Of a stretch of 64,000 bases of DNA, positions 44,254-56,105 are shown one piece after another. The stretch's first letter is position 1. Each line of letters opens with the position of its first letter. This DNA is from Littorina saxatilis. Its lineage: Eukaryota > Mollusca > Gastropoda > Littorinimorpha > Littorinidae. The DNA is taken from assembly GCF_037325665.1 (NCBI RefSeq), contig NC_090245.1, positions 71,458,126 through 71,522,125 of the forward strand. The letters run 5' to 3'. The translations under genes were made by a program, and so were the position numbers. The notes under the pieces are model-generated. The model ran no database searches and was not told the DNA's origin. It saw nothing but the letters and a program-made list of their open reading frames with translations.

Positions 44254-44786
44254 CGCTGCTCCATTGATTGCTTTGCGCAGGACAAGCTCTATACCTGCGG
44301 GACCGTGATGAGCTCTTCGTTTTCACTCAGTCTCATACCTCCACTTTGGGCACATACCAACGCTGCTCCATTGATTGCTTTGCGCGGGACAAGCTATACC
44401 TGCGGGACCGTGATGAGCTCTTCGTTTTCACTCAGTCTCATACCTCCACTTTGGGCACATACCAACGCTGCTCCATTGATTGCTTTGCGCGGGACAAGCT
44501 CTATACCTGCGGGACCGTGATGAGCTCTTCGTTTTCACTCAGTCTCATACCTCCACTTTGGGCACATACCAACGCTGCTCCATTGATTGCTTTGCGCGGG
44601 ACAAGCTCTATACCTGCGGGACCGTGATGAGCTCTTCGTTTTCACTCAGTCTCATACCTCCACTTTGGGCACATACCAACGCTGCTCCATTGATTGCTTT
44701 GCGCGGGACAAGCTCTAAACCTGCGGGACCGTGATGAGCTCTTCGTTTTCACTCAGTCTCATACCTCCACTTTGGGCACATACCAA
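44254..44786. repeat. 107-bp minisatellite, five copies
   Basis: Units start CGCTGCTCCATTGATTGC at 44254, 44361, 44466, 44573 and 44680; unit 2 is 105 bp because of a two-base loss. Units are almost identical. Since 107 is not a multiple of three the reading frame shifts each unit, yet several frames stay open across the array; this is chance, as the same unit is simply read in each frame. Confidence 0.95.
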
Positions 44787-47319
44787 AAATCAACTGCCTG
44801 GCTGCCTTCTGTGTCTGGGCGAGCTAGCTCGTTTAGGCATTCGGTGTTGCTTCTACAAGTGAACAACGGCAAATGATATCTGGCCCCAGGGACAATCCAC
44901 ATTCGCAAAATTACCGGGTCTTTGATGCAAAGAACCTTGGCTACATAACATAGCACGCACAGGCTTTCAAACTAAGCTAATTAGATCTTGTGTCCACACG
45001 CCTCCGCTCTAAATGACAATTCTTCTTTCCCAGCTCTGATCCAAAATGACCCTTCTTGGCTTCTCCAAAATAAGACATAAATCTCAAGCTTCTCCAAATG
45101 GCGATAACCATGTGCGATCAAAACCAATCTAATTCACACTCATTCCCACAACATGGCCCTCAAGAAGCCCGACCTGGCTGTCCCAAAACACCAGCCTAAT
45201 CCCCTTGAAGAGCTGGGGGATATTGAAGAGATCACGCCTCGACTGTCCCAGAACTGAAGACAGCAGGTTTTTAGGGGATTGTTCCCCAGTCAACAGACAA
45301 GAGCCGGGCTAAGGGGCGTAATGCCAGGGTACAGGTAGCACGGCCGTTATCTGTCACTACCCGGGATCCGTTTTGCCAACACAAGGCCAGCAGTCTTTCA
45401 TTACTGACTCCAATAGGCACCTCCGTTGACAGCCGCCGTAAATCTCGCCTGGAGGTGTGTCTCCCCAATATGTAAGATCATTTTTTTTATACGGGTGTAC
45501 ATAGCAACTCGGAGAGGTTGGGTTGAGCTATGCTGTCCAAAGTGTGCTTGTGAGGTCACTTCCCTTTTCTGTGGCGCTAAGAAACATCACGTCTGCCTAC
45601 TCTTTTGTAGATCCAACATTTAAGGGAGCTTGGAAACCTTATCATTTCACTCTCCATTCTCTACTTCTTCTCAGACCTCCTCAGATCGGTAAACCTATAC
45701 ATGCGCATGAATAAGAAAGCTAAAAAGTTTGCCAGGCTGAAAAAAAATCTCTGAAGTTGAGCTAAAGCGGTTCTTTTCCCTGCGCAAATGAGAATTTAGA
45801 AGAAAAACAGCCATTCTTCAGCTAACAGTTTTCTGTGAACACAAACCCTCGAGGCGATTTCATGGCAGGGACATTTACAAAACTGCTTCCTAACCATATT
45901 TGTATGCACAGTAAACAACAGCTTAGCAATGGTATCAAAATAATTTCCTGGGAAATCCGCACAAGCAATGCAGAAACAAAGGAGAAAGTCTGCCAAACCT
46001 TTGGTCTCTAGTTCACCTGGCACTTCATGCGACCCCCCCCCCCCCCCTCCCATCCCCTTCCTAGCCAGCCCCTCTTCTGTTCGAGTCATAGACGGCTCAT
46101 TGGGCCACCTTCCTGCGAAAGCAGAACAATATTTTCACAACGATCATATTCCCACTCTGATCCCCTAACCAAATTGCAATTAGCGACCCAGGGTATGTCA
46201 TAAACCGCGAGTGGCTGGGGTAAATCTATTTCACGGTCAAACGGACCGGGACGAGAAGTTAGTTTTATTTCTATGAGTGGACCACCCCAGGCGTTGCATG
46301 AAAGTCCAACTCCCGTCCTGTTAGTGAGTCCGAATTACAGCGAGGCCCGTAGGACAAAGTCTCAAACAATATGTACCCTGGCACGGTCAGCAAATTTATT
46401 TGAAGAACAACTTTTTTTATGACAAATAGCTGTATTGTGAGTGCCCCGGCTTCGCATACTCCGAACATGTTACAAGAAACAGTGGGAATATTAATCTCAT
46501 ATTGCCCTGTGGGTAAAAGAGGGCGTAAGGGCATGACCAGAAAAGGACATGCTTGTGCTGAGTACACGTGCAGCCATTGGAGTGCACCGTCCGGATTCAG
46601 CTGACATAAAAGGCGGTCAGAGAGGATGTAAAAATATTGACACAAAACGAGATTTTTAATCCAACTAAACAAATATAGCTGGTTATGTTCCCGGGCTTTC
46701 TACCGTGGCACTAGCCCAATAATCCTCCCACCTCTTCAACCACATAAAGCAGACTTGAACACCGCTACACTTGATTTTTCCCACGTCAACCAATCTAGGA
46801 ACAAATGACTGGATTGGTCAATCCTGTATTCTTTTTTAATGTAGCTTATGTTGTTTGTTCTTTTTTTTCATATATTATGTTTCGCGTTGTTGCTATGCAC
46901 AATTTTCTAACCTCTACGAGAAAAAAAGGAAACGCACGACCCTTTGACTGTTCTTTGGTAAACAGACATGTATGTTGCTCTATCAAACCATAGATGTAAG
47001 GGATATCTATGATCAAACCACAAGGGACCCTTATGTACTGCATGAACAGTTCTTTAAGCCTCCTGTGGGTATGTGTGCAAATCAAACATCTGGTAAATCA
47101 TAAAAAAAAGATGCAATGTATGTGATGGTATGCACCCCATTAATCAAACTGGATCAATAGTTTAGTTCAATAAGGGTGCTGAAGGACGCACCAAGCGGCA
47201 CTGGTGCGAAATGGACTGTTGATCCTTTTGCAAACACATACTTGACGCTGACACAGCAAGCACATTATACCCCCCCCCCCCCCCTGACGTTTATGTGCAT
47301 ACTCTCTTCAAACCCTGGT
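44787..47319. other. unique non-coding DNA
   Basis: No gene supported. Contains a poly-C run at about 46032-46047; frames up to 133 codons (46271-46672) show no domain. Confidence 0.45.
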
Positions 47320-47440
47320 GACTTTATAATAATAATAATAATAATAATAAATGAGCATTTATATAGCGCAACATCATAACTTTACAATTATGCTCTTTGC
47401 GCTTGACACATTTAAAATTAAAACACAGTTATACAAGCAT
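47320..47440 (-). mobile_element. SINE/LINE tail fragment with (AAT)n
   Basis: An AAT run followed by GAGCATTTATATAGCGCAAC and GCTCTTTGCGCTTGACA; inverted relative to the tail at 38260-38485, same GCGC-type end. Confidence 0.6.
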
Positions 47441-47939
47441 TTACATCTACATTCATAGTCAGCAACGCTTAATTAAAAGCATACACCATAATGTGCAGCT
47501 CATGTCTTCGCAATAAGCAAGGCACTGAATATATATTTCCTACACTAAGAATAAGATAGTGGCAAGCCTGTTCCTCTTCTTTAAAAAAACCCACCCAATA
47601 CCTTCGCGGGAGGTGCCCTCTCATCCAGAGGCCCTCACATCACAGGTGCCACTGAACATGTAGCACTACCAACACATACCTGTGCCATTTCTCATACTGG
47701 GCCAATAAACTAAACATTTTACCTTCCAATGGAAACATACAGGATACAGGAATCCAGGGTGAAAAGGTTGAATACTCAGTTGTGCCTGTTTACAAAATTC
47801 AAATTTCTTCGTCAGATCTTGATCAGACCGGTCACAATTTGTGTTCATCCTCTCAATATTACACGAAAAAGATGCATGGCACAGATTCAAAACAGTAAGG
47901 GCCCTGAATCCACAAGTCTGTTAATACTATTCAAATGTT
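47441..47939. other. unique non-coding DNA
   Basis: Nothing recognised. A 107-codon frame (47729-48052) runs into the next repeat. Confidence 0.4.
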
Positions 47940-48297
47940 CTAATCTTTCTTTCTTTGGTGTTTTAACGTCGTTTTCAACCGTTCAAGGTTATATCGCGAC
48001 GGTGAAATGGGGGAGCCACTTGTTAATTGTTTCTTGTTCACAAAAGCACTAATCAAAAAATTGCTCCAGGGGCTTGCAACGTAGTACAATATATGACCTT
48101 ACTGGGAGAATGTAAGTTTCCAGTACAAAGGACTTAACATTTCTTACATACTGCTTGACTAAAATCTTTACAAACATTGACTATATTCTATACAAGAAAC
48201 ACTTAACAAGGGTAAAAGGAGAAACAGAATCCGTTAGTCGCCTCTTACGACATGCTGGGGAGCATCGGGTAAATTCTTCCCCCTAACCCGCGGGGGG
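47940..48297 (+). mobile_element. probable dispersed element ending in CCCGCGGGG
   Basis: Starts TTTCTTTCTTTGGTGTTTTAACG, has GGTTATATCGCGACG, and ends with CCGTTAGTCGCCTCTTACG, ACATGCTGGGGAGCATCGGG and CCCGCGGGG. I recall these end blocks as a common mollusc dispersed repeat. A weak echo of the first part is at about 58525-58570. No second full copy is present here. Confidence 0.5.
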
Positions 48298-48923
48298 AAA
48301 ATGTTCTAATGCTGTTAAGAAAGAATTGTGCTATGTAAAAGTACCTCACTATGTTTTGTACTAAGTTGACACCTCATAGTTACAGGGAGAAGCAATTAAG
48401 TGTGACTGGTCTTTATTTCACCAGGATAAAAGGTTTAAGGGTGTAACGCCTTGTTATTAGAAAAATATAACATGTAATATTCTAAGAAAAAGAACAGAAT
48501 GGAAAAAAGGAGGTAAAAACAGACGAGGGTATGTATGCGCTCACGCATATGACATGTTTAATGTTGTAGCCATTTGCTCTATCACTTTTTCAACTATAAT
48601 ATTCTCAAAACAAGTTTAACATGTGTATGTGGCAGGCTTATGCAGTGCTTCTTCTTGTAAGTACAGCTTCTTCCTGGACACCTGTGAGCTTTGGAAATGG
48701 AGAGCTGTAAATGTTACCAAGGTCTGATCCCAGTATCTCTCCGTTTTATTACTCTTAATGAACTTTTGTGTTTAGCAAAGCAGCTTTTTAAAGGCTTATT
48801 CAGTTAGCCTAAACTCACTTCTTTGTCTCCAACCTCAATTTGAGTGTTTCGTGTACTTAGTACATGAGGAAGGGGCAAGAGGGATAAACATATACTTTTA
48901 TAGTTTTAAATTTTTGAGATATG
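48298..48923. other. unique non-coding DNA
   Basis: Nothing recognised. Confidence 0.4.
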
Positions 48924-49279
48924 TTAAGGCCAGTAAAACAAAAAATCAATGCTTCGGATTCCCCAAACAACCAATCTTATTTTTAACTTCCGGACCCCAC
49001 AACTTGTTTGACCCTTCAAAAAACAAAAACAAACATACAAAAAAAATTTGAATGACAAAATTGCAGATTTTACAAAGTCAAGGAAACTTCCTCTTCTCTG
49101 ACATCCAGTGGATACAGCTCGCACAATTTTTGGTCAATAAAAAAACAAATGCGCCTGTGTAAACAAAAACAAAAACAAATTTTTCAACCAAATTTGTTTT
49201 TTAAAGTAATTGACCTACTGACCCTATTATTGGGGCCTTGTCAATGTCATCAAAACAAATTTCTTTTTTTTGTACCTAA
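48924..49279. mobile_element. TTAAGGC-ended A-rich element, second copy
   Basis: Relative of 18612-18958: shares TTAAGGC start, GATTCCCCAA, GACCCTTCAAAAAA, a CTTCTCTGACATCCAG block and TCAATAAAAA, then a poorly kept right end (TACCTAA). Confidence 0.55.
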
Positions 49280-49333
49280 CCTACCAGTCAAACACCCATT
49301 GATTTTTTTTTTATCAACAGTTTATCATATATA

Positions 49334-50800
49334 CAGGCAAATCCGGATAAGACGAAATTGAAGGGACCGAATTGTTATTGTGTCCTATCCGAAATTTCGA
49401 CTTGGTCATAGTACAGTGGAACCCCTCTCTAGCGACCTTGAAAATGTTGACAAAAATCGGTCCTTATGGAGGGGGGTCCTTACAGAGGGAGGGGGCGGGG
49501 CCACAAAGAAAGTCACCTCAGATTTTCTTAAAAAAAGAAAACAGAAAAGTTTGAGTTGCTGACGACCGTTTCCTCAAGCAAACTGCTTCGATTTCATGTT
49601 TGACATTGTCGATGGTGTCCACCAGTTCTGGTGCATGTTTCAATGCAAAAAGAGTTAGTTTCTGAGCAAGCATTTCTTTACAGCAGTCCCTGCAATGATG
49701 AAGGCCCTCCGAGAAAGAGAGTGAAAAATCGGCCACCGTTCTCAGCATCGCGTATCTGTGTGTAACCTCTTTCATTGACAAGATACTCTTGTTTCCCTGC
49801 TGTGCAGCCTTGACCAGTGAGTCGGTTACCTAATCTGTGAACCCTTCAGTTGTGTTGCTTTGTCAAAAGTTAGACACAGTCAACTAGTTTTGCTCTGAGT
49901 GAACAGTGCAGCTGGCCTCAATTAGCCGGTGACACCTCTCTGGCCACAGCACCAAACAGTACATGGCTGGGGGGGGGGGGGGGGGGGGGGGGTAGCTGGC
50001 TAAACTCAGTGGGGTGTCCGGTGTCACTGAAGTCAGCAGGAAGAGCATTGGAGAGAAATAGAGAGGTGTACTCTTCCAAACAATTTCCAAGGATCAGTTG
50101 TCAGGGCTTAGGGTAGTCAGTGAGGGAGAGTGAGAGCGGTTTGTGTACAGTCCGACTGAAGAGTGAAAAGTCACTGCCACAAGATCGGCATGCAGTCAAT
50201 AAAGCCAGACAAGAAGAATGATTATGACATGCGGCTCTATCTGCTGTTTTTTTTTTTATTCAAACTGGTTTTCAACGCTTATTCTCACAAAGCATCTGCA
50301 CACCTGCCTCTGCCTCTGTGCTGTGTTTGTGTGGCTGCTTTCGTATGATGTCAGTGCATGGTGAGTGCGTTCACTGCCTTGTCACCACTTCCCCACCTTT
50401 TTCAGAATGTTTTCTTGGAGTTGGATAATTCTCCTTACTCCTCGCCCCCTCCTTACTCCTCGCCCCCTCCTAACTTCAGTTCATACTTTATTGCGTGCCG
50501 ACTGACCAGTCGGTGTGGCGTCCGTGTAGAGAAGAAGGGAATAAAGTTACACAATGCGCTAGTGTGAGACGCCAAGTTTCGTGTTTCGAGTTGCTGTAGT
50601 AAATATAGAGTAAACTTTGTCTTTGGGACTGACTTTCTGTTGTGTGCTATCCGTCTTTCGACTTACGTAAGAGAAATCCCATTTCGAGCTCAGGGTACTT
50701 TGAACACATAGATAAAGAGGGATAATTCCGTACTAGAATTTCTTTGTGTGCTAAGCGAATTTTTGACTTAACCGTTTGTGAGTTAGCTGGATTTGCCTGT
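49334..50800. mobile_element. pogo-like element with CAGGCAAATCC ends and a nested element
   Basis: Left CAGGCAAATCCGGATAAGAC, right AGCTGGATTTGCCTG, flanked by TA (49332-49333 and 50801-50802). Inside, at 49414, a second TIR-like start (CAGTGGAACCCCTCTC after TA) begins. From about 49560 to 50395 the sequence is the reverse complement of 62620-63360 in the element at 62397. No transposase frame. A poly-G tract sits at 49971-49992. Confidence 0.7.
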
Positions 50801-51694
50801 ATATAGTGCAGGTATGTGTGTTATCATTTTAAACAAACAAAATCCTATCAGGAATATAATCCTGTGTCCTAGAGCTGAGCTTGAAGAACAGCAAAACACC
50901 TATAATTCAACTTTGTGTGAAGACTTCCCCTCACCTTAGTCTAGATCCTCTTCTCTGCACCCAGGCAGCTACCCTCTTAACCCCCATAACATTTTTATGG
51001 AAAACTTCTGAAAATCAAACTTGTAACAAAGTTGTTATGGCTGTTGTTGTTGAGCCTCAGGCATTGCGATGGACATTTAGATTATGTGTACAACCCTTTT
51101 TAATTACTCCACCACATAGGCAGCCATGTTCTTCATATTGGGAGGGGAACTTACTAATGATGCGGAAGGAGTTTAATTCAACCAAAGTGGGTGCAATACG
51201 TGTAGGTGCACTTCCTGCAGGTGTTTTCCCTAAACAGGCAATGCTGCCAGGTGCACTTTCTGATGGTTTTCTCTGATATCGTTGAACGTCAACTGACATT
51301 TCATCTACTCAAAAATAATGTGTTGATCATGTACAAACGTTTGACACAAACTTTTAAAACAAACTGCAAAAAATGTCATTTTCACTTTAGTTACATTGAA
51401 TCAATGAATAGACTCTTATAGTTATAATGACATGAGGTAAACCATGCTGCAGCTTCGCCTTCAATATAGCGTAACGCAATACGTGATGATGATATCACCA
51501 CTTGACCAGCACGGGACAGACCTGCATGAGAAACCTTGTATTCTCAAGCAAACTTGGTGTATTTTCAGGTAGTAGGGACAATGAGTAGGCCTTGCAGCCT
51601 TTTAACGTCCCCTCATTATATTCCAAATTGCATTTGGGTCTGTTAAATGCATGCTAATTTTGAAATTTTGTGGCAAATAGTCACCCATCATATT
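50801..51694. other. unique non-coding DNA
   Basis: No gene supported. The 131-codon frame at 50881-51276 has no domain, no splice support and no homologous copy in the window. Confidence 0.4.
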
Positions 51695-52607
51695 CATATG
51701 TACAGACTTTCTTTCATTATCTGATCACTGTTAAGTCGGTTCTTGAACTGGTTAATATTACTAGCCATTTTAGTAATGTTAGACAGTGGATTCCAAATAG
51801 GTACAACTCTATTACTAAATGAACATTTCCTCATGTTATTTTTTGTAAACTAGATAAATGTATAATTTATCACCGCTGTTTCTTGTGTTTTCGTACACAT
51901 TGTCAATAAAAAAAAAAGTAAGATCTGTCAATATCATCCACTCCATTCAATATCTTGTACACCTGAATCAAATCACCCCTCTTTCTTCTGTGCTTAAGAG
52001 ATGGGAGTTGTTATGTTCTTAAGCGTTCACCGAAAGACAAAGTCTTTAGGTCAGGGAGCAGCATGGTAGCTCTTTTCTGTACATTTTTAATCTGGATTGA
52101 CTGACATTTTAAGTTTGGGTACCAAATCACGTTCCCATATATTCCAAATGAGGACGTACGAGTGATTTGTACAATTGTACAAATACATCCTGACTCAAAT
52201 ACGAAAATGCTCTTTTAATCAATCCCATCATCCTGTTCGCCCTGCTTATCACATTAGGCAACAACAAAAAAATAGTCTGTTTACGGTATCCCGACCGACC
52301 CTATTTTTTCGCGCGACCCTAGACTTTTTTTTGGCATTTGGGGAAAAAACCAAAAAAAACTTCTGTTTTTTGGCAAAATAACTTAACTCTTAACGTCCTA
52401 TACCGCGCGGTTCCGCTCGTGGGCTGTAGTCCTGAACCGCTTGAAACCGCGCCTGCTACGGTCTAATTATAGAAACTGATGTCACAGGATGCAGAGCTCT
52501 CTATCGCGGAAGGAGAGTGTGTCGTCACTTCCTGTATAGCCTGTGTTTATCTCACACGTGCGCTGGTTTCGTTTCAACGTTTCTGAAGCTATTTCTGATG
52601 GGTTTTT

Positions 52608-52919
52608 TTGCGATTTTTTTCTGAAACTTTTTGTGGCCATAATGACGATTCGGATGGAGACTTTGTGTTTGGAGCACTTATTGACGATTTAATCGCAAAT
52701 AGAGCTGTTGGACTTGGCGATGATGCCCAGAGTGATATTTCGGTTTCAACAGTGCATACGAGTGATTTGTCTGATTTGGATTCTTTCGACGTTTCTTCAA
52801 GCGAGTCGGATGACTATGTTGACGAAAATGGAGATTGGGAGGATGTTGTAGAAGATTTCGAGCAAGGAGACTTCAAGAGCCCTGTTGGGCCAACAACACC
52901 AATCTGTTATGAACACTAA
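52608..52919 (+). pseudogene. acidic N-terminal fragment of a piggyBac-like transposase
   Basis: 103 codons, rich in Asp/Glu/Ser (FGALIDDLIAN, SDISVSTVHTSDLSDLDSF, SSSESDDYVDENGDWEDV). Acidic, low-complexity N-termini of this kind precede the catalytic domain in piggyBac transposases. The rest is missing; the frame ends with TAA. Identification rests on composition and on the TTAA-bounded element around it. Confidence 0.45.
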
Positions 52920-54107
52920 GTGATGTTTAAAGAACAGTTGTGTGTAAACAAACAGATGCAATAAATATGAACAGTGAATATGACTACAGAGTTCAAATCG
53001 TGACCTTGGTTTACCTGGATTTTACCTGGATAATTTTTTGATGGAGGTGAGCAAATCTGCATGAATTTACTTCCATTGTATGTTCTTTACATTTAAAAAC
53101 TCACATTGCACACAAAACACATGCTTATAATATTTTTACATTTATTCAATAACATTGTTTACAAAATACACCTGAAAAAAGCCGTTAAAGTATTTTTTTC
53201 ACAAAATCAACAAAAATTTAACATGAATTTCAACATTGCAAGTTAACAAGTATGCATTCCTTTACTTATAGCAAAAAAACAAATCAAAATCTGTTCTCAA
53301 ATCAATTTTTTATGATTTTTTTAGTGGAGCAGCCATATCTTTGACCAAAATTCCCAAATCCTTATGGGATTTAGCCTTAAGACCTACTAAAACCCTTATA
53401 GGGCGTTAACACTATTGTGACTAGCACTGCCACGGCGTTAACGTCCTGCCTGCCCAAGCTTGCCACCAAGAAACTTCCCAAAAATCAGTAACTGTAAAGA
53501 AATCTGTCTAGCAAGCTTGAATTAAGTCCAATCACCACCAAATTTTGTGTACTAATTCAAAAATGGATGCCCCGTTCAGTCGTGCTATTTATAAGTTTGT
53601 CACGCGATTTGTTTTAGCAAAGGGGGGTGAAAGGGGGGTGAAAGGGGGATAATTTGTGTTTTTTAACGTTTTTTTTGTGTGTGTTTTATTTTCCACTGCT
53701 TTTTTTAAAAGTTATTTTTTAACAGAAAGTATTATTAATAATGTTATAACCAAACAAGGTGTAAAACCTATGAATTAGCTGAAATATTGTTAACATTGTA
53801 CACAGAAATAAGGAGACAGTACAAAGAAAAAAACAAGCAAATCACGCATTCACTCACAGCATCCTGACTCAAATGAAACAAAACTGTAACACTCACCAAA
53901 TGATGTCTAGGTAATCCATATTGAATATAAGTCACATTTTCACAACAAAGTACCAACTGTCCACCTATGAACAATTCCAAAAGGATTTGAAGGCTCCAGC
54001 CATCCATTGTTATCAGTGCTGCCACGCCCCCATAGCTCCTGCACGATTCCGAGATACATGTTCGTCTAGCAGTATCACCCCCTACCACGTGTAGTTGCCG
54101 ACTCGTA

Positions 54108-54257
54108 CTAGCAACAACGGGACTGTTTCTTCCTCAATATCACTGCTATTATCGCTTTCTTGAGGCTAAAACGACACGATGTATCATGATCTACAGGATC
54201 CTCAAGATCCAACATCCGGAGAATCTCCTCCCGTGACAAGGCTCGCCTTCGATTCAT
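54108..54257 (-). pseudogene. second piggyBac-like N-terminal fragment, opposite strand
   Basis: 49 codons starting MNRRRALSREEILRMLDLED, the M-x-R-R-x-L-T/S-x-E-E-I type opening common in piggyBac transposases. Another frame over the same DNA reads ESDNSSDIEEE, an acidic stretch that would follow, implying a small frameshift. It faces the fragment at 52608 head-on. Confidence 0.5.
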
Positions 54258-55219
54258 TTTTTTTGTTCGAAAACACCACGCAAATCTGCATTAATTTGAT
54301 CAAGCCGGAAGAGAAAACCACGTGTATCAAGGGAAACAACTCAATTTACTGCAAGCTTCAAAAACCGGGAAGCAATCACGAGTCGTGTACCTTGTATGTC
54401 TAATACTAAAATAGTCGCTTCCCGTCCGTGGGCGTTGCAGCGTTATTACTAATATAGTCGCATCCCGTCACGAAAGTGTTAAGAGTTAAAAATATGTTTA
54501 AATTTTTTTTTTTTTAAATTTTAAAAAATCACGACCTACCGACCCTATTTTTTTCCCCTATGTTACCGTAAACAGACTAATTTTTTTTTTTTGGCCTTAT
54601 GAATGTGTTCATCAAACTTTAACGGTGGGTCGAAAGTCACCCGAGGTCTTTCTCTGTATCACACTTTGAGTTTGATATTTTGACCTCTTCCCCCTCACTA
54701 ATCATAACATAGTCTTGTTTGGGATTCTTTTTGCCAATGTGCATGACATGTCATTTAGAAGCGTTAAAATAGAGACACCAAATTTCTGACCATTTCTGTC
54801 ATGAAATAATATCTTGCTGTTTTACTGGGCACTATTTTCAACTTTACATATATATACTTTGGTGTCATCTGCAAAAACTTTACAGCAACTTTTAACGTAC
54901 TCGATCGGGCATATCATTTATGAAAATAGTAAAAAGTACTGGGCCCAATATCCCTGAGGAATGCCACTTAATAACTCTGCATATGGGAATAGGCTTGTCC
55001 TACTCTAACTCTTTGTGATCTATCACTTAAAAATCCACTCAACCATTCTTTAATGCTGCCGCAAATACCATAAGACTCTAATTTAATCAACAATCTTTGC
55101 CGAGGCACGGAATCGAATGCCTTTTTAAAGTTGAGATACACTACGTCAATGGGCGAACCCTCATCAATAATCTTTTTAAAATCTTCCATGATTTCCATCA
55201 ACTAATTATAATCAAGTTT

Positions 55220-55504
55220 CAGGGATGGCCAAATCTCAAAATTTTAACTCGGCAGCCGGGCGAGTAACTTCAATAAAGTCACTAGCCCGGTAGACATTTT
55301 GCTGGCCCGGTACATACCACAGTTGATCTGCTATGTTTATATGGTTTTAAAACTCGATATTACAACCGAAAAAGTTCCATTTGACCAGAATTTTCTTTGG
55401 CCAACCGGGCGAGTTGCCAGGCGGTTTCTACTAGCCCGGCGGATTTTTTAATCGCCCCTGCACGGCGACCGCGCGGACGATTTGGCCATCATTGAGTTTG
55501 AACC
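55220..55504. mobile_element. hAT-like MITE (CAGGGATGGCC ends)
   Basis: Left CAGGGATGGCCAAATC, right GATTTGGCCATCATTG, an inverted repeat with two mismatches. Body has repeated GCCGGGCGAG and CTAGCCCGG blocks. The CAGGG-type terminus suggests hAT, but a clean 8-bp duplication is not visible. It sits just upstream of the LINE fragment. Confidence 0.65.
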
Positions 55505-55680
55505 AATACATTTAAAACAAATGCTTTTTTCAATGATTACAAACAAAAACTGTAATCATATGTCAAAATACTGGATCGGCTTTGGGATGCGCTTGTGAAT
55601 TATTCTTATCATAATGTTTTTTCAACTGACCGTACTGCTGGTATTCTAGACAATCCTGCGTACAAATTACAGCGAAATCA
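55505..55680. other. unique spacer
   Basis: Nothing recognised. Confidence 0.4.
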
Positions 55681-55750
55681 GGCTACCAGTAAGTTCGTCA
55701 CACGGTAGATTCGCCGGTCCCGGTAACTTCGCCACAGTAACTTCGAGCGC

Positions 55751-55785
<35 letters not shown>

Positions 55786-56008
55786 ACCTCCTTCCACCCC
55801 TCCCTCTCCTCACATTGAGTTTCTCTGCCTCCTTGACAGTGAGGTTGAAGTCATAGGACTTCCCCTCTCTCTCTCCTTGGTCGCGCGTGTGTGTGTGTTA
55901 GTGAGTGTGTGTGTGTGCAATGGTGTGTGTGAGTGTTTGTGCGTGTGTACGTGCGTGTGTGTGTGTGTGTGTGTGTGCGCGTGCGTGTCATGGATGTATG
56001 TACGTCCG

Positions 56009-56105
<97 letters not shown>

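Larger units (their letters stand above)
52387..54485. mobile_element. piggyBac-like composite inserted at TTAA
   Basis: Flanked by TTAA (52383-52386 and 54486-54489); outer ends CTCTTAACGTCC and GTGTTAAGAG are inverted over CTCTTAAC. The intact relative at 29661-29915 has a single TTAA at this point. Inside, two sub-elements are each bounded by TTAA: 52394-53405 with ends CGTCCTATA/TATAGGGCG, and 53410-54478 with ends CACTATTGTGAC/GTCACGAAAGTG. TTAA targeting and acidic N-terminal fragments fit piggyBac; no catalytic domain is left. Confidence 0.75.
52254..54599. mobile_element. AGTCTGTTTACGG TIR element inserted in the LINE
   Basis: Left TTAGGC, A-run, TAGTCTGTTTACGGTA; right TACCGTAAACAGACTA, T-run, GGCCTTA. 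Body parts flanking the inner insertion match the intact copy at 29661-29915 (GACCCTATTTTTTCGCGC, GGCATTTGGGGAAAA, GGCAAAATAAC on the left; AAATATG and CCGACCCTATTTTTTT on the right). Confidence 0.85.
51695..55205 (-). mobile_element. decayed Jockey/CR1-like LINE, interrupted
   Basis: Two pieces in consistent - strand order. The upstream piece (54594-55205) encodes a reverse-transcriptase segment with DVVYLNFKKAFDSVP, LESYG and WLSGFLSDR, then a GIPQG region. The downstream piece (51695-52258) encodes ANRMMGLIKRAFSYL, VQLYKSLVRPHLEY, RGDLIQVYKILNG and a FKNRLNS end, typical of non-LTR retrotransposon C-termini. Several stops and frameshifts and loss of the 5' half show it is a dead fragment. 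It is split by the element at 52254-54599. Confidence 0.85.

Noticed and set aside
44239-44734. Repeat protein of 28-36-residue units
   Set aside because: The 107-bp unit shifts frame every copy; no splice or start support.
50881-51276. 131-codon hypothetical protein
   Set aside because: No domain or homologue in view; lies between two repeats.
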